Shown: positions 36,928 through 49,600, counted from the first letter of the stretch. The stretch: 64,000 nucleotides of DNA from an uncultured Kordiimonas sp. (GCA_947500295.1 CANMRM010000001.1:1605693-1669692); one strand, 5' to 3'. Translations and numbers: made by a program. Notes: generated from the sequence alone by a model not told the origin.

Positions 36928-37638
36928 ATGGGTATGAAGACACTTATCGTCGAAGATGAAGCGATTTCCCGCGAGGCTCTAGCTGACATGGTGGACAATG
37001 TTCCCTGGCTCGAGCGAGTTGGTGTGGCAGACAGCGTAAGTTCGGCTGTTCGGGCAGCTTGCAGTACCCAACCTGATGTTCTTTTTCTGGACGTCAAAAT
37101 CCCCGGAGGGTCAGGCTTCGATGTGTTGCAACGGGGTCCTTTCATCCCCCACGTGATATTTACGACTGCCCATCGGGATTTTGCCGTTGATGCGTTCGAA
37201 ATAAACGCGGTTGACTACCTATTGAAGCCTTTTGGCAGAATTCGTTTTGAAGCGGCGATAGAAAAGTTAAAGGCGCGCACCGCCGCTTCTGAGCCAGGTA
37301 AATTTGATGAAGCCCGGACCATGATGGTCCGCGTTGGAAAGCAGGTGTTTCCGATGAGTTTGAGTGAAATCGACTACTTCCGGGCGGAAGGCGACTATGT
37401 GTCTGTATGTGGACCGGGCTCCAGCCGCCTGATTTCAAGCAATCTGTCGGACCTTGAACAAGAGTTGGGTGGCCAGCAATTTGTCCGCGTGCACCGATCG
37501 TTGCTCGTCAATTTGCAACACATTCGATTTCTGAAGCCCGAAGGTGACAGGCGGCTTCGGCTGATGATGCGAGGGGGAGACGAATTGGTCTCAAGCCGTT
37601 CTGGAACAAAACTTCTGACTGCTTTTATCCAGCGATAG
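36928..37638 (+). CDS. LytTR-family response regulator
   Basis: A 236-residue regulator. The receiver domain (about 1-120) has phospho-acceptor Asp55 (VLFLDVKIPGGSG) and the DYLLKPF loop, followed by a LytTR DNA-binding domain (about 135-236; IDYFRAEGDYVSVCG, FVRVHRSLLVNLQHI). Such regulators bind paired direct repeats. Transcribed with the LytS-like kinase directly upstream, so they form one two-component system. Targets are unknown; the exported protein at 34838, divergent from the pair, is a candidate. Confidence 0.94.
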   Translation: MGMKTLIVEDEAISREALADMVDNVPWLERVGVADSVSSAVRAACSTQPDVLFLDVKIPGGSGFDVLQRGPFIPHVIFTTAHRDFAVDAFEINAVDYLLKPFGRIRFEAAIEKLKARTAASEPGKFDEARTMMVRVGKQVFPMSLSEIDYFRAEGDYVSVCGPGSSRLISSNLSDLEQELGGQQFVRVHRSLLVNLQHIRFLKPEGDRRLRLMMRGGDELVSSRSGTKLLTAFIQR

Positions 37639-37694
37639 CCTACCCAGTTTCCTGATCGCAGTCGTAAAATATTCTTCCGTGCAGCGTCGGAAAA

Positions 37695-37724
37695 TGTATT
37701 AAATTGTATCAATGTGTATTGATA
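37695..37724 (+). promoter_or_regulatory. Triple 10-bp direct repeat (site A) upstream of the 7TM hybrid kinase
   Basis: Three consecutive decamers start with TGT: TGTATTAAAT, TGTATCAATG, TGTATTGATA. A 10-bp period is usual for OmpR/PhoB-type tandem binding. Its first two units match site B at 18 of 20 positions. It lies about 170 nt before the kinase start, in the 255-nt gap after the LytTR gene. Confidence 0.65.
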
Positions 37725-37893
37725 GTGTCGCAGGCGCTTGAAGATCGGCGGGCGCCTTTCTAGTCTCGGCGGGACTATAGAATAAAGGCTCTCGTATCGG
37801 GTCAGGTGACAAAGGGCGATACAGAGGATCGGGCGGGCTGTCGTAGAACCGGGCAATTTAAGCGCCTGATGCGGCAGGCATGAGGTTAAGTCA

Positions 37894-40851
37894 TTGGAAC
37901 AACTGCCATTCGCCATATTGACGCTGATTTTTATTAGCACGGCGCTGAGTGCGATTTTTTTCTTCGCTTGGCGTACTTTCGGCCGTATGCCCCATGCCCT
38001 GACCTGGTCTGTGATGTTCGGGATGTCCGCAGCACAATGGGGCCTCAATCTCGCCAATGCCCTTGACTATGTCCCGAGCCAGATTTTTCACAATCTCACT
38101 CTGACTTTCCTTGGGCCTGCGACCACCTTCCTGTCGGTTGTGGGATATTTGCAGCGGGCCCAGCGTACGGTAAATGTGCCGCTCATAACCGGTTTCATTC
38201 TGGCGACCTGGGGCGGTGCAGTATGGTTCCTGTATGTTCAGCCGCACGAGGGGCTCAGGGCAGCACTATTGCCGTTTGTCATTGTTGCCAGCAGCTTCTG
38301 GAGCATGTGGATCCTGTATGACGAGCCGCGGAAAAAACGGCTTGTGGAATGGGCCGTCATTGTCTGTCTGGTCATGTTTGCCATCTCACAGATGTTTGTC
38401 GGGTCCATCGCCTTGAGCCAGGGTGCAACACCGGACCCCGAGGTGGAACGGCTTTATGTCACCGTCGCGTTCCTCACGTTGCCAACATTCTTCACACTCC
38501 TGGGTATGTTCGCGCTGTCGCTCATCGCTTCCGATATATCGACCAAGGCAGAGGTTTTGGCCGAATACCAGAAGCAGAAACGCCAGGAAGAAGCCGAAAG
38601 AAGCTGGGGTACGGTTCAGGATGCAATTGAAGCCATGCCGGACTTGATCGCGATTGACGACGGGAATGGAACCTTCCTGACCTGCAACGACGCACTCGCA
38701 GAATTTCTCGAGAAGGACAAGAATGTTCTGCTTGGCAAGCGTACGGTTGAAATTATCGATCTGTACCGTGAAAAATTTGCTTTTATCGACGGCGCTAGAG
38801 TTCGTTCCAGTGAAGATGTCGTACAAAAACTGTGGCAAGCCCTGACCACCGGAACCCGGCTCAATGTTGTGACAAATGACGACAGGAGCTTTATTGTCGA
38901 TTGTGGTTATCTGCGTGCCGGTGGCCAGATACTGGTGGCGCGTGATGTAACGCAACTCTACAGGGCGCGTGCACGCCTCGAATCTGCCATCAGTGCCATG
39001 CCAATCGGTTTTGCCTTGTTTGATCAGGATCACCAGCTTGTCGCCTGCAATACATCCTATTCGAAGCTTTTGCAGCATGAGCCGGACTGGATTTCGAGGC
39101 AACCGATGTCAACGCTTGTATCCACACTTATCAGGCGGTTGAAGGTTTCCAAAAATGCAAGTCTGGTGGAGCGCAGTGAGTGGTTGCATGACTGGATGGA
39201 TGCTATCGGGGAAGGCGTGCAGCGCAGCACGACAGCGCAACTTGATGATGGCAACTGGATGGACCTCTCGATCCGCCCCGTCCAAAACGAGGGTTTTGTC
39301 ACGATCGCAAACGATGTCACCAACAGGCGGCTGCTCGAAATTGACCTTGAGAAGAACGAGGCTCAACTGCGGCAGATTCTGGGTGGCCAGCCGTTCCCCG
39401 TTATGCTGGTCCGGGTTGAGGACGGGAAAATACTCTTTGCCAGTGCTGCGGCAATTGAAGCGCTTGGGGGGCAGGAATCTGAAGTCCTTGAAAGCGAAGC
39501 CCAAACGTTCCTTGGGGACCTACATCAACTTGGCGGCAGCGTTCAGGATATCGAAGACGGACAAGCCGAGCCGTTTCAGGAAATTACACTGAAACGAATA
39601 TCCGGTGAGCCCTTCCCGACCCTGTTTTCAGCACACAATATTGCCTATGCCGGGCATGAAGCTCAGGTGATCAGTTTTATCGATATCTCAAACATCAAGG
39701 AGCTCCAGTCCGAGCTCGAACACCAGCGGGAAGCATTGTTCCAGAGTGAAAAACTGAATGCGCTTGGCACCTTGCTCGCAGGTGTGGCCCACGAATTGAA
39801 CAACCCGCTGACTGTGGTCGTGGCCAATTCCCATGTTCTTGCCCTCACAACAGAGGATGAGGCCGTTCAGGCGCGGATACAGAAGATTACCGACGCAGCA
39901 GACAGATGCGCGAAAATTATTCGGTCATTCCTTGATATGGCGCGCAAAAGTCCTGGCGAAAAAGTGGAGTTCGATGCTGTTGGTTGCGTCCGTCAGGCGA
40001 TTGACCTTTCACAGTTTGGTCTGCAGGAGGACAGGATCGAACTCAAGGTCGAAATACCCGAAAACCTGCCTGCGATAAAGGGTGACCCCGACCAGTTTGC
40101 ACAGGTTGCGCTCAATCTTATTATCAACGCCAGACAAGCACTTATCAATCGGGAAGACCCTCGGGAAGTAAGGGTGCAAATGGGTCTGAACAAGGCGGGA
40201 GACAGGGTCGAACTCCATGTCATCGATAATGGCGAGGGCGTGCCGGAAAATATCAGAGACAATATATTTGACCCGTTCTTCACGACCAAGAAAGTGGGCG
40301 AAGGCACGGGAATGGGACTGTCACTGGTGCGCGGTATTGTGAAGTCCCACGGCGGCGTTATTGATCTTGTCCAGAACGGCGGCAGTGGAGGCCACTTCCG
40401 GGTCTCTGTGCCCCATGTCGGGCGAATACTTTCCAGGGATGAGCACGGAATAGATGACGTTTCCAAGGACGTGAAACAGCAGATCCTCATTGTTGACGAT
40501 GAGCCGGATGTTCTTTCGGCTCTTGAGGACATTTTGCGATTGCAGGGGCATGACGTTTTAGCAGTGAATTCCGGAGAGGAAGCCCTGAACGCCCTGGGTG
40601 ACAGGAAATTTGATGGCATGCTGAGCGATATTCGTATGCCGGAGATGGACGGCGAGCAGCTGTTTGCCGCAATCCAGCAAGGTCATCCCGATATGGTCGA
40701 CCACATCGCCTTTATTACGGGAAATGATCTGTCGGATCAGACCAAAGCATTTCTTGATACCTGCAACCGTCCCTATCTGGGCAAGCCGTTCATTCCGGAG
40801 GAGGTTGCGAACCTAGTCCTGCAGATCAGCGTGCGCAAAGGCGCGAACTGA
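37894..40851 (+). CDS. 7TM, multi-PAS hybrid histidine kinase
   Basis: A 985-residue kinase. Seven predicted N-terminal helices (about 5-215) form a membrane sensor. About three PAS-like regions follow (near 235-345, 350-470 and 480-600), then HisKA with His633 (LAGVAHELNNPLTVVVANSHVL), HATPase (DNGEGVPENIRDNIFDPFF, GEGTGMGLSLVRGI) and a C-terminal receiver with Asp912 (MLSDIRMPEMDG). The start is TTG with GAGG upstream; no better start is visible. The gene converges with the OmpR-type regulator at 40866 (14-nt gap), which is probably its partner, and lies downstream of direct-repeat site A. Confidence 0.92.
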   Translation: MEQLPFAILTLIFISTALSAIFFFAWRTFGRMPHALTWSVMFGMSAAQWGLNLANALDYVPSQIFHNLTLTFLGPATTFLSVVGYLQRAQRTVNVPLITGFILATWGGAVWFLYVQPHEGLRAALLPFVIVASSFWSMWILYDEPRKKRLVEWAVIVCLVMFAISQMFVGSIALSQGATPDPEVERLYVTVAFLTLPTFFTLLGMFALSLIASDISTKAEVLAEYQKQKRQEEAERSWGTVQDAIEAMPDLIAIDDGNGTFLTCNDALAEFLEKDKNVLLGKRTVEIIDLYREKFAFIDGARVRSSEDVVQKLWQALTTGTRLNVVTNDDRSFIVDCGYLRAGGQILVARDVTQLYRARARLESAISAMPIGFALFDQDHQLVACNTSYSKLLQHEPDWISRQPMSTLVSTLIRRLKVSKNASLVERSEWLHDWMDAIGEGVQRSTTAQLDDGNWMDLSIRPVQNEGFVTIANDVTNRRLLEIDLEKNEAQLRQILGGQPFPVMLVRVEDGKILFASAAAIEALGGQESEVLESEAQTFLGDLHQLGGSVQDIEDGQAEPFQEITLKRISGEPFPTLFSAHNIAYAGHEAQVISFIDISNIKELQSELEHQREALFQSEKLNALGTLLAGVAHELNNPLTVVVANSHVLALTTEDEAVQARIQKITDAADRCAKIIRSFLDMARKSPGEKVEFDAVGCVRQAIDLSQFGLQEDRIELKVEIPENLPAIKGDPDQFAQVALNLIINARQALINREDPREVRVQMGLNKAGDRVELHVIDNGEGVPENIRDNIFDPFFTTKKVGEGTGMGLSLVRGIVKSHGGVIDLVQNGGSGGHFRVSVPHVGRILSRDEHGIDDVSKDVKQQILIVDDEPDVLSALEDILRLQGHDVLAVNSGEEALNALGDRKFDGMLSDIRMPEMDGEQLFAAIQQGHPDMVDHIAFITGNDLSDQTKAFLDTCNRPYLGKPFIPEEVANLVLQISVRKGAN

Positions 40852-40865
40852 ACCGAGGCTGTTTG

Positions 40866-41579
40866 TCACTCCTCATCGCAGCTCAGGGCATAGCCGCCAC
40901 CCCAGTAGGTTTTCAGCAGGCGCGGTTTGCCAGGATCTTCCTCGATTTTTTTCCGAATTCGGCTGACATAGTTGTCGATGCTTCTGTCAAAAGCATTGGC
41001 CTGCCGACCTTGCGACAATTCCAGAAGCTGGTCTCGCGTTAGAACGACGTTTGGATGGTTTAAAAACACCTGCAGCAAACGGGCTTCGCCGGTGCTCAGG
41101 GATTGTGTAGAGCCTTGACTGGAAACGAGTTCCTGATTGGATACGTCGAGTGTCCATCCGCCAAAGGTAGGCTGGCTCGCCGGCTGGGTTTCTTTAGTCT
41201 CGACCGGGCCTTTAGACCGCCTCAATACCGAACGAATCCTTGCCAACAGTTCACGTGGATTAAATGGCTTTACCACATAGTCGTCGGCACCCAGTTCCAG
41301 ACCGATAATGCGTTCGGTGTCTTCGCTGCGTCCTGACAGAAAGATGACAGGCATTTCGGATACGCGGCGAATGTCCCTGCAAAGGGTGAAGCCGTCATCT
41401 TCCCCAATCATGACGTCCAAGACTGCCATGTCGCAGTCTCCCTCGTCAACGCAGGCCATAGCGTCTGCAGCGTTGCTGGCCAGCGTGACGCGGTAACCTT
41501 CGGACTCGAGGTACACGCCGATTGGTTCACGGATGTCTTCTTCGTCATCCACGACAAGAATATGTTTGAGGTCTGACAA
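40866..41579 (-). CDS. OmpR/PhoB-family response regulator (paralogue 1)
   Basis: A 237-residue regulator with a receiver (Asp55 in MAVLDVMIGEDDG; VVKPFNPREL with the conserved Lys) and a winged-helix effector domain (about 140-232; RSIDNYVSRIRKKIEEDPGK, TYWGGGYAL). It is strikingly similar to the regulator at 55697-56431: the stretch from PVIFLSGRSEDTERIIGLE through the KPFNPREL loop differs at very few positions. It converges with the 7TM kinase gene and is divergent from the two-partner secretion operon. Site C lies about 130-160 nt upstream of its start. Confidence 0.94.
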   Translation of the reverse strand: MSDLKHILVVDDEEDIREPIGVYLESEGYRVTLASNAADAMACVDEGDCDMAVLDVMIGEDDGFTLCRDIRRVSEMPVIFLSGRSEDTERIIGLELGADDYVVKPFNPRELLARIRSVLRRSKGPVETKETQPASQPTFGGWTLDVSNQELVSSQGSTQSLSTGEARLLQVFLNHPNVVLTRDQLLELSQGRQANAFDRSIDNYVSRIRKKIEEDPGKPRLLKTYWGGGYALSCDEE

Positions 41580-41707
41580 GATTTATTCCCCAATTCAAAC
41601 AATTGCTGGTTACTCCCCCCCGGGACAGAGCAGCAATCTAAACCCACCTCTTAGTAGCTTAAAATCTCTGGTATCTGGATGCCAGACAATTCCTGATGTT
41701 GCCATAT

Positions 41708-41737
41708 AGCTGATACATTTTACGACAATTTTTTACA
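41708..41737 (-). promoter_or_regulatory. Triple 10-bp direct repeat (site C) between regulator 1 and tpsB
   Basis: On the minus strand TGTAAAAAAT, TGTCGTAAAA and TGTATCAGCT follow each other with an exact 10-bp period. It is more degenerate than sites A and B but has the same spacing and position. It lies in the 285-nt divergent gap and could serve the regulator, the secretion operon, or both. I see no other clear feature in that gap. Confidence 0.45.
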
Positions 41738-41864
41738 AGGTTGGCAAACTCTGCACTTCCTCGCGTGGTATTTCACCCCTCAATGCGACCGAAAGAGACT
41801 CCAATGACAGTTTGTCATCGGTTTCTTTCACATTGTCTTAAGTAAGCGACGATTGGGGATTATC

Positions 41865-43637
41865 GTGAAAGTAGATCATTCCGACATGATGTGGACATTT
41901 GTGCCTACGGACGGTTATCGCTCGTATCGTGTGTGCAGAAATACCAACCGAATCTGGCGCGCATGCACGATTGCATTGCTTGCTGTCGCGACAATCATGC
42001 TTTGCCTGATAGATGCCCAGGCTGCCTCAGCACAACAACCTCCGGTATTGCCGGACCCGTCACAGCTGGAAAACCAGTTTGAAGAGCGCAAGTTGCCGCA
42101 ATCAAGCTTCATCATCAGGGACAGGTCTACGGAAGATCAGCAAATCGCGCCGTCAGACGATATCCGGTTCGTTCTCAAAAGCCTTAACATCACAGGCGTT
42201 TCGGTGTTCGACGATGCAGAACTCCAGTCATTTTACCAGGAGTTGATCGATACCGAGATCTCGGTTGCCCAGTTATTTGAAGTGGCAGCCAGCCTGTCTG
42301 CGCACTACCGCAACCGTGGCTACATCTTGTCCCGTGTCAGTGTGCCTGCTCAGGAAGTTATGGATGGTGCCGTAACACTGGCGGCCGTTGAGGGATATAT
42401 CCACAAGGTCACCATCGAAGGTGACATTATGATGGCGGCCTCAAAGCTTGCCAGTCTTGGTGACAAGATAACGCAATCAAGACCGCTGCTTGCCAAGGAC
42501 CTCGAGAGATACATGCTGCTTGCCAACGATATTCCAGGCGTTGTTGCAAGCGCGGTTCTTCAGGCGTCCGAGCAGCCCGGCGCAACGGACCTCACCATTG
42601 TCGTCGACCAGAAAAAGACGCAATTCTTTTCTTCGGTCAATAACCGGGGGTCGCGCTTCAACGGGCCGGTTCAGGGCCAGATTGGTGGCTTTGTCAATGG
42701 CTTGTTGGGCGGTGGATCGCGCACAGGTGTGCGGGCAATCGGCGCTGCGCAAATCTCTGAATTCAAGCTGTTTGAAGTGTCTCACCTGCAGGTGCTGGGC
42801 AGTGAAGGCACAACTCTCCAGCTTGTCGGCCGTCGTACTTTCTCCAAGCCGGGCAGTTCACTCCGGGATCTGGAGATCGAGGCGGATTCGATTTTTGGCC
42901 GCGTGATGTTGCAGCATCCTATCATCCGCTCTCGTGCACGCAGCCTTTACGTACGCGGCATGCTGGACATTCGAAACACGGAAACCGACATCCTGTCCGA
43001 AGCTTTCAGCGAAGATCGCATTCGTGTTGCCCGTCTGGGCGCTTCATACGACTTTGTAGACCGGTTTAATGGAATAAACCTGCTGGATGTAGAAGTCTCG
43101 GGTGGGCTGGATATTTTGAACGCGACCCGAACCCGGGATCCGTTCCAGTCGCGAGCAGATGCGGAAACCAATTTTTTGAAGGTGACCGGCTCTGTAACCC
43201 GGCTTCAGCGCATTGTGCCCAAGGTCAGTCTGCTCCTGGATGCAGCAGGCCAGTTCACAAGCGACGGCTTGGTTGCTGCGGAGGAATTTGCGCTTGGCGG
43301 TGGTCAGTTTGGCCGGGCATTTGACCCGTCAGAAATTTCCGGGGATCGCGGCGTCGCAGCACGGGCCGAGCTCCGGTACGACGGCGAGACAAGCGCACCA
43401 TGGCTCAAGCAGTATCAACTGTATGTGTTCGGCGACTATGGAATTGTCTGGAACCGGCAATCTGGCAGCTATCAGTCTGTTGACCTTGGTTCCGCTGGTG
43501 GCGGTGTGCGCCTCACGTTGAATGACAATATCTCTGCCTATGTAGAGCTCGCTGTTCCCTATGAAAAAACACCCGATTTTGAAGCGCGATGGGGCAATTC
43601 TGTCCGCGGATTTGCTGGTATCAGCCTAAGGTTTTGA
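41865..43637 (+). CDS. Two-partner secretion transporter TpsB (ShlB/FhaC/HecB family)
   Basis: A 590-residue outer-membrane protein. A long signal region ends near AASAQQ. Then come a POTRA-type domain (about 95-235; [36 protein letters not shown]) and a 16-strand barrel with the conserved [19 protein letters not shown] segment and a terminal Phe (GISLRF). TpsB recognises the N-terminal domain of its TpsA partner in the periplasm and moves it outward. TpsA begins 11 nt downstream. Several starts are possible: TTG 41853, GTG 41865 (GGGGA before it) and ATG 41889; I choose GTG 41865. Confidence 0.92.
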   Translation: MKVDHSDMMWTFVPTDGYRSYRVCRNTNRIWRACTIALLAVATIMLCLIDAQAASAQQPPVLPDPSQLENQFEERKLPQSSFIIRDRSTEDQQIAPSDDIRFVLKSLNITGVSVFDDAELQSFYQELIDTEISVAQLFEVAASLSAHYRNRGYILSRVSVPAQEVMDGAVTLAAVEGYIHKVTIEGDIMMAASKLASLGDKITQSRPLLAKDLERYMLLANDIPGVVASAVLQASEQPGATDLTIVVDQKKTQFFSSVNNRGSRFNGPVQGQIGGFVNGLLGGGSRTGVRAIGAAQISEFKLFEVSHLQVLGSEGTTLQLVGRRTFSKPGSSLRDLEIEADSIFGRVMLQHPIIRSRARSLYVRGMLDIRNTETDILSEAFSEDRIRVARLGASYDFVDRFNGINLLDVEVSGGLDILNATRTRDPFQSRADAETNFLKVTGSVTRLQRIVPKVSLLLDAAGQFTSDGLVAAEEFALGGGQFGRAFDPSEISGDRGVAARAELRYDGETSAPWLKQYQLYVFGDYGIVWNRQSGSYQSVDLGSAGGGVRLTLNDNISAYVELAVPYEKTPDFEARWGNSVRGFAGISLRF

Positions 43638-43647
43638 GGATTCTACA

Positions 43648-46600
43648 ATGATTGGTTCACCCATGTCCCCTTCCCAAAGAAATTCTGCAAAGCCAAGTCA
43701 TTTCAATGCGACAACAGCTTCACACAAGCTACGCCGCCGCTTGATGGGCAGCACGTCTTTGGCAGGCCGGATGGTTTTGGTTGGCATGCTGGCAGTCGCT
43801 CCTGTCGCGCCCGCATACGCCGGCCCCCGTGACGGTGTTGTTGTCGCTGGTGATGCGACCATTGCCCGCCCGGACAGCCTTCAGACAAATGTTCATCAGG
43901 ATAGTGACCGTGCCATCATTAACTGGCGGGATTTCTCCATCGGCGAGCAAGAAAGCGTGTCGTTTTTCCAGCCGTCATCAAGTTCTATAACGCTCAACCG
44001 AGTGATCGGAGACTATGGCTCTGAAATTCTGGGTCAGTTGAATGCGAATGGCCGGGTGTTGATCATCAACCCCAATGGCATTCTCTTTGGCGCGAACGCG
44101 CGGGTGGACGTGGCCGGGCTTGTCGCGACCACATCCGATATTGCCGATTCTGATTTCATGTCAGGTAACATGGTCTTCAGTCAGACCTCACCAGAGGCCG
44201 GTCACATCGTGAATGCTGGCAGTATCACGGCGCGCGACCATGGTCTCGTAGCCTTGGTGGCACCAGGCGTGGAAAACAGGGGCACTATTACGGCGCGGCT
44301 GGGGCAGGTGGCGCTGGCCTCTGGGACAAGGTTTACTCTCGACCTTTACGGCGATGACCTGATTCAGCTTGCCGTTGGTGACGAGTTTGAAGAGGCTGGC
44401 CAGCCGGAGGGAACTGGCAGTAGCCGATTTGTCGAGCAGGCAGGGAACATTTTTGCCGACGGCGGGCTTGTAACCATTGACGCGCGTTCGGCGGCCGGTG
44501 TTGTGGAAAATGTCGTGAATATGTCCGGCATTATTGAGGCCCGTTCTGTCGCAGAAATCGATGGCAGGATCATCATTCAGGGAGCAGACAGCGGTGATGT
44601 AACGGTTACCGGCCATTTGATTGCTGACCAGAGCGAAGCCTCGGGTGACGGTGGTACAATTCTGGTTACTGGTGGTTCCATCACAAGCTCTGAATCGGCT
44701 CTCTATTCAGCAAATGCCGCGGAAATGGGTAATGGCGGTGACATTCGCATCATCGGTTCGGAAAGCCTCGCATATACATCTTCTGCCAGCGCTCTTGGGG
44801 GGCGCGCCGGAGGGGACGGCGGTTTTATCGAGACTTCAGGTGCTAGCCTGATGATCGGCGAAACCGCGCGCGTGGATACCAGCGCAGCGTTTGGTGAGTT
44901 TGGTATGTGGTCCTTGGACCCGGTAATCCTGAATGTTGTCGAAACAGCAACCGGCGATTCTGACGTCGAAGCCGGAACAATTGTAACCCAGCTTGAGACC
45001 ACCAATGTGGAGCTTTCCGCGTCCGAGACCATAAATGTAAACGCCGCTATTGATAGCAGCAGCCAAACCAGCTCGACTTCACTGAGTTTCGTTGATGAAA
45101 ACGGAGACGGTGCGCTGACGATCAATCTCAACGCCGGTATTGCACTGGGATCAAACCAGTCGCTCTCCGGACAAGGCAGTCTTGTAAATGTGGCGAGTGG
45201 CACATCGGTTCAGACCGGTATTGACCTTGCCGCTGGCGGTGCAACCGTGGACGTCGCTGCCGGTACCTACAATGAGAATGTGGTTCTGGCGACTGCAGGT
45301 ATTACGCTCTCCGGAGCGCAGGCAGGCACTGCAGCAGCCGGGCGCAGTGGCAGTGAAACGCAAATTACCAGCATCCATATCACCGGTGCTGCCGACAGCG
45401 CGGTTGTCGACGGCCTCTCGATCGCTGACGGATCGACCATCAGCGGCAGCAGGGCAGGGATCTATCTTGATAGCGGCGCGGAAGGTGTAACCATCCAGAA
45501 TACGGCTTTTGTGCGCAACGGCAGCAGCAACGGTGATGGGTACCGGGGTATTCTCAATGCGAGTGGCGGGGGCCAAAACGGCCTTGTCATCACCAACAAC
45601 AGTTTCATGGGTTGGGCCACGGGTATCTATCTTAATCCCGGTGCGACGAACGCGACGGTTACAGGCAATGCATTCGATGGCAACTTTGTCGGCATGTCCG
45701 TTGACGGACCAAACGGTGTAACAATCACCGGAAATTCTTTTGCCAACAGTGGGTTCGAGGGCCTGGGGCTAGGGCCATGGACCGGCGGGTCCACAAGCGC
45801 GCCAAGCACCCTGTCCGCGACGGTATCCGATAATGATTTCGCCGACAGCAATACCATGCATGTTGGTATGTATCTTGGCGATGCCACGACAATTGATTTC
45901 AGCAGCAATCGTTTTGGCGGCGTTTTAGCGAGCGGTATGACAGCGATCGAACTGTTGGCTGTTGCGGAAAAGATCGGTGATGGTATCCGCGCCGCCGATG
46001 GCTACTCGGGCGTTGCGCACCTGCGTGATGGACATGTTTTTGTCACGAACGGCGGCAGTATTGACCTGGGCCTTCAGCGTGCCAATTCGGGCGACAACGT
46101 CATGGTGGGAGCGGGCACATACGCAATCACTCAAACGATTGAGATTGATAAATCCGTTTCGCTTATCGGGGCTCAAAGTGGGGTTGACCCCAGGTCAAGT
46201 GCCGGCGCGCGAACCGCTGGCAGCAGCAGCGAGACTATTATTGATGGTGGTGGCAGCCTTGATACCATCGTGCGGGTTGCCGCTGATAATGTGACCGTGA
46301 GCGGGTTCGAAATCCGTAATGGTACCGGTGACCTGGTTGAAACCGATGTTGCCGTCAACAATCTACTTATCAGCCACAATTTGATCCATGGGTCGTCTGG
46401 CGATGAAGGTATCCAGATCAGGAACGCTGCAAGTCCCGTTATTGAATACAACCGTATTTACGATGTTGCGGGAGATGGCATTAACTTTGCCACGGTAACT
46501 GACGGGATTGTTCGCTTCAACGAAGTGCACGACAGTGCCTCTACAAATGCCGCCATCTATATCAATGAAGCGTCGACGGGCAGCACCGTGCAAGGCAACT

Positions 46601-49600
46601 ATGTTCACGATGTTTCTGTGAATGACGGGATCAAGATTGGCAACAAAAGCGGGACGGACAGCGCTCTTGCAGGTGGCAACGTCACTGACAATATCGTTGC
46701 AAATACTGCAGGCGATGGAATCACAATTTACATGAGCGATGTGACCGTCAGCGGCAACACTGTCAGCGGTAGCACGAGCTCAAACGGCGCCATTTTCGTG
46801 GACTTTGACGTCAACAACGTCAGCATCACCGGCAACACAATTCAAAACAATGGCACCGACAGCGATGGTAATACGACCTACGGGGTTCGTGTGGGCAAAG
46901 ACCAGGACCCTACCAATGTAACCGTTAGTGGCAATGTTTTCTCGGGCAATGAAGCGCAGCTCATCGACAAAAATGGTGCCGCGACCCTGTCTGATACCAT
47001 GGCCAATAATACATTTGATGCCGCGGTTACCGTATTGGACGGAAATGCCATTTGGTCGTCAATCCAGGATGGAGTGGATAACGTTGGGACTGATGGAATT
47101 GTAACCATCGCCGCAGGTTCCTATTCGGAGGATGTCGCGCTGGCGACTGCAAACATCACCCTGTCAGGTGCACAAGCTGGTGTGGCCGCGGCCGGACGTA
47201 GTGGCGGTGAGGCCATTCTGACCGGGAGCATCAATGTGACCGGCGACGCGGATGGTGCCGTGGTTGACGGACTGACAATCGCCGAAGGGTCATCAGCCAC
47301 GACCGAGAACACAGGCCTGTTTATCGGTACAGGTGCAACGGACGTGACCATTCAAAACACTATTTTCACGCGCTCGGGAACGGTTGACGGCGACACCTTC
47401 AGAGGCATTGTGACGACATCCAATGGCGGTCAAACCAATCTCATAATCCAGAACAACAGCTTCTCCGGCTGGGCAACGGGAATATACCTCAACCCTGGCG
47501 CAACCGGCGCGCAGGTGCTGAATAACAATTTTGATGGCAACTATGTCGGCATGTCTGTCGATGGCCCTGATGCCACGGTGATTACCGGCAACAACTTTAC
47601 CAGCAATTTATTTGAAGGCCTTGGTCTGGGGCCAGGCTCGGTCGCTGAAACCGCAACCATTTCAGGTAACGATTTTACCGGAAACACCATGCATTTGGGG
47701 CTTTACACCGGAAATGATGCTGCATTTGATGTTAGCGGCAACACCTTCGGCGGCGTTAGTGTCGCGAGCATGACGCTCGATCAGTTGCTTGCAGTTGAAG
47801 CGTTGATCGGGCACGGCGTTGACGGCAGTGGAGGATATTCGGGCTTTGCTTTCCTGCGTGACGGGTATGTGTTCCTCAACTCGGGCGGCAACATTGCTGC
47901 CGGGATCGGCTTTGCTGATGCTGGTGATACCGTCCTGATGGGTAACGGTACATACGCACTGGCATCTACACTGAACATTAACAAGAGCATCACTCTTGCG
48001 GGCCAAAGCGAAGCGGGCACCATTATCAACGGGTCTGCTGCCAGCAGTTACGGACTGCATGTGGAAGCCGACAATGTGACCATGAGCGAGTTCACCCTGT
48101 ATGGCCCGGCGGACAGCAATGGCGGGACATACGGTATCAAAGTTGACCCTGATACAGGCGACAGCAGTGACCGCCTGCTCAATTTCAGTATTTCCGACGT
48201 TACCATCAGAGGGTCCGGCCGTGCCGAGCTGGATCTAAACGGCGTGCAGGGCGCAACAATCACCAATGTGACGGCAGATGGCCGCAGCCTTGATGATGAT
48301 ACTGTTGAGACGCAAGGCGCTGGTATTCAGATCACTGATAGCTCAAATGTCACTTTGACCGGCGTTCAAACACTGGGGAATGCGTGGGGTGGTATCGCCA
48401 TTTATCAGGCTAATCGCAGCTATGATCAGCAAACGTCGAATATCAATATTAATGCCGCCAATATCACAAGCGGTGAGGCAAATGGCCTGTATTCGCAGGA
48501 TTCGTCCGATACTCTCGACTTCGGTACGCTGAATTTGACCGGTTATACGCATACGGTTGAAAACAGCACCTTCAGGACCGCCTTGTCCACACCACAGTCG
48601 GATAGTGAACAGTTTGTGTTCTACCAGGCCTCCGAGCAGGGCGCGATCGACTTTGCAACACTTCTTGATAACCCTCAGGACAGTTACATCCGGGGATGGG
48701 AAGGGACCGCCGCAAACAATAACTTTGTGGTCGGCACCGCCACAGGTGGCACAGCCATGAGCATTCAGGCCGCGCTCAATCAGGCTGTCGACGGTAGCAC
48801 GGTATCCGTGCGCTCGGGCACTTATGATGAAAATCTCAGCCTTGCGACAGACGGTGTAACGCTGGCGGGTGACAGCGGTGCCAACCTGACGATCGCGGAG
48901 GGCGAGACCGGGATTTCTGTTTCGGGTGACAATGTCACCGTTTCCGGCATGTCCATCACGGGACCATTCAGTGACAATTTTGCCAGTGTTGATTGGGATG
49001 CTGCTGCCAGCACATTTGGCATTGTCACCACTGGTGCCGCCCAGGGCTTTTCGATCACCGGCAATACCATCACAGATGTGCGAACCGGTATTTCATTGAG
49101 CAATGGCAGCCAAGGCACTGTTAGCGGCAATGTGATCGATAACACCAAAGGCGCTATTTTGGTGCGCACGGATAATGCCGCCATCAGTGGCAACGCAGAG
49201 TCAACCGAAGGAAATGAATGGGGAATTGTCTTCCTGACCGGTGTAACAGACGGTGCTTACACCACATCTCCGACCGTCAGCGAAGCAACCTATGGCGCCG
49301 ACATCATGGCGCTCTCTGCTGCCAATGGTGGCCTGTCGGTGCTTGATCGTCGCTACGGCTCCAACGGGCTGCTCGGCATCGCAACTGATGTAGGTAATCG
49401 CTCTCACGTTTATGTATCCGCAGGATCTTCATTTACCGCAACCGATGATTTTGACCTGGGTAACGGCCTGGGCAATGCGCGCCAGCCTCTTGGCACCATT
49501 GCAGACGGTGCCGGTGCCGCGGTGACTGGCGGCACGCTGATTGTGAGCGGAGACCATGATGAAAACCTGACATTTGACGGCATTCACAATTTCGTTTTCA

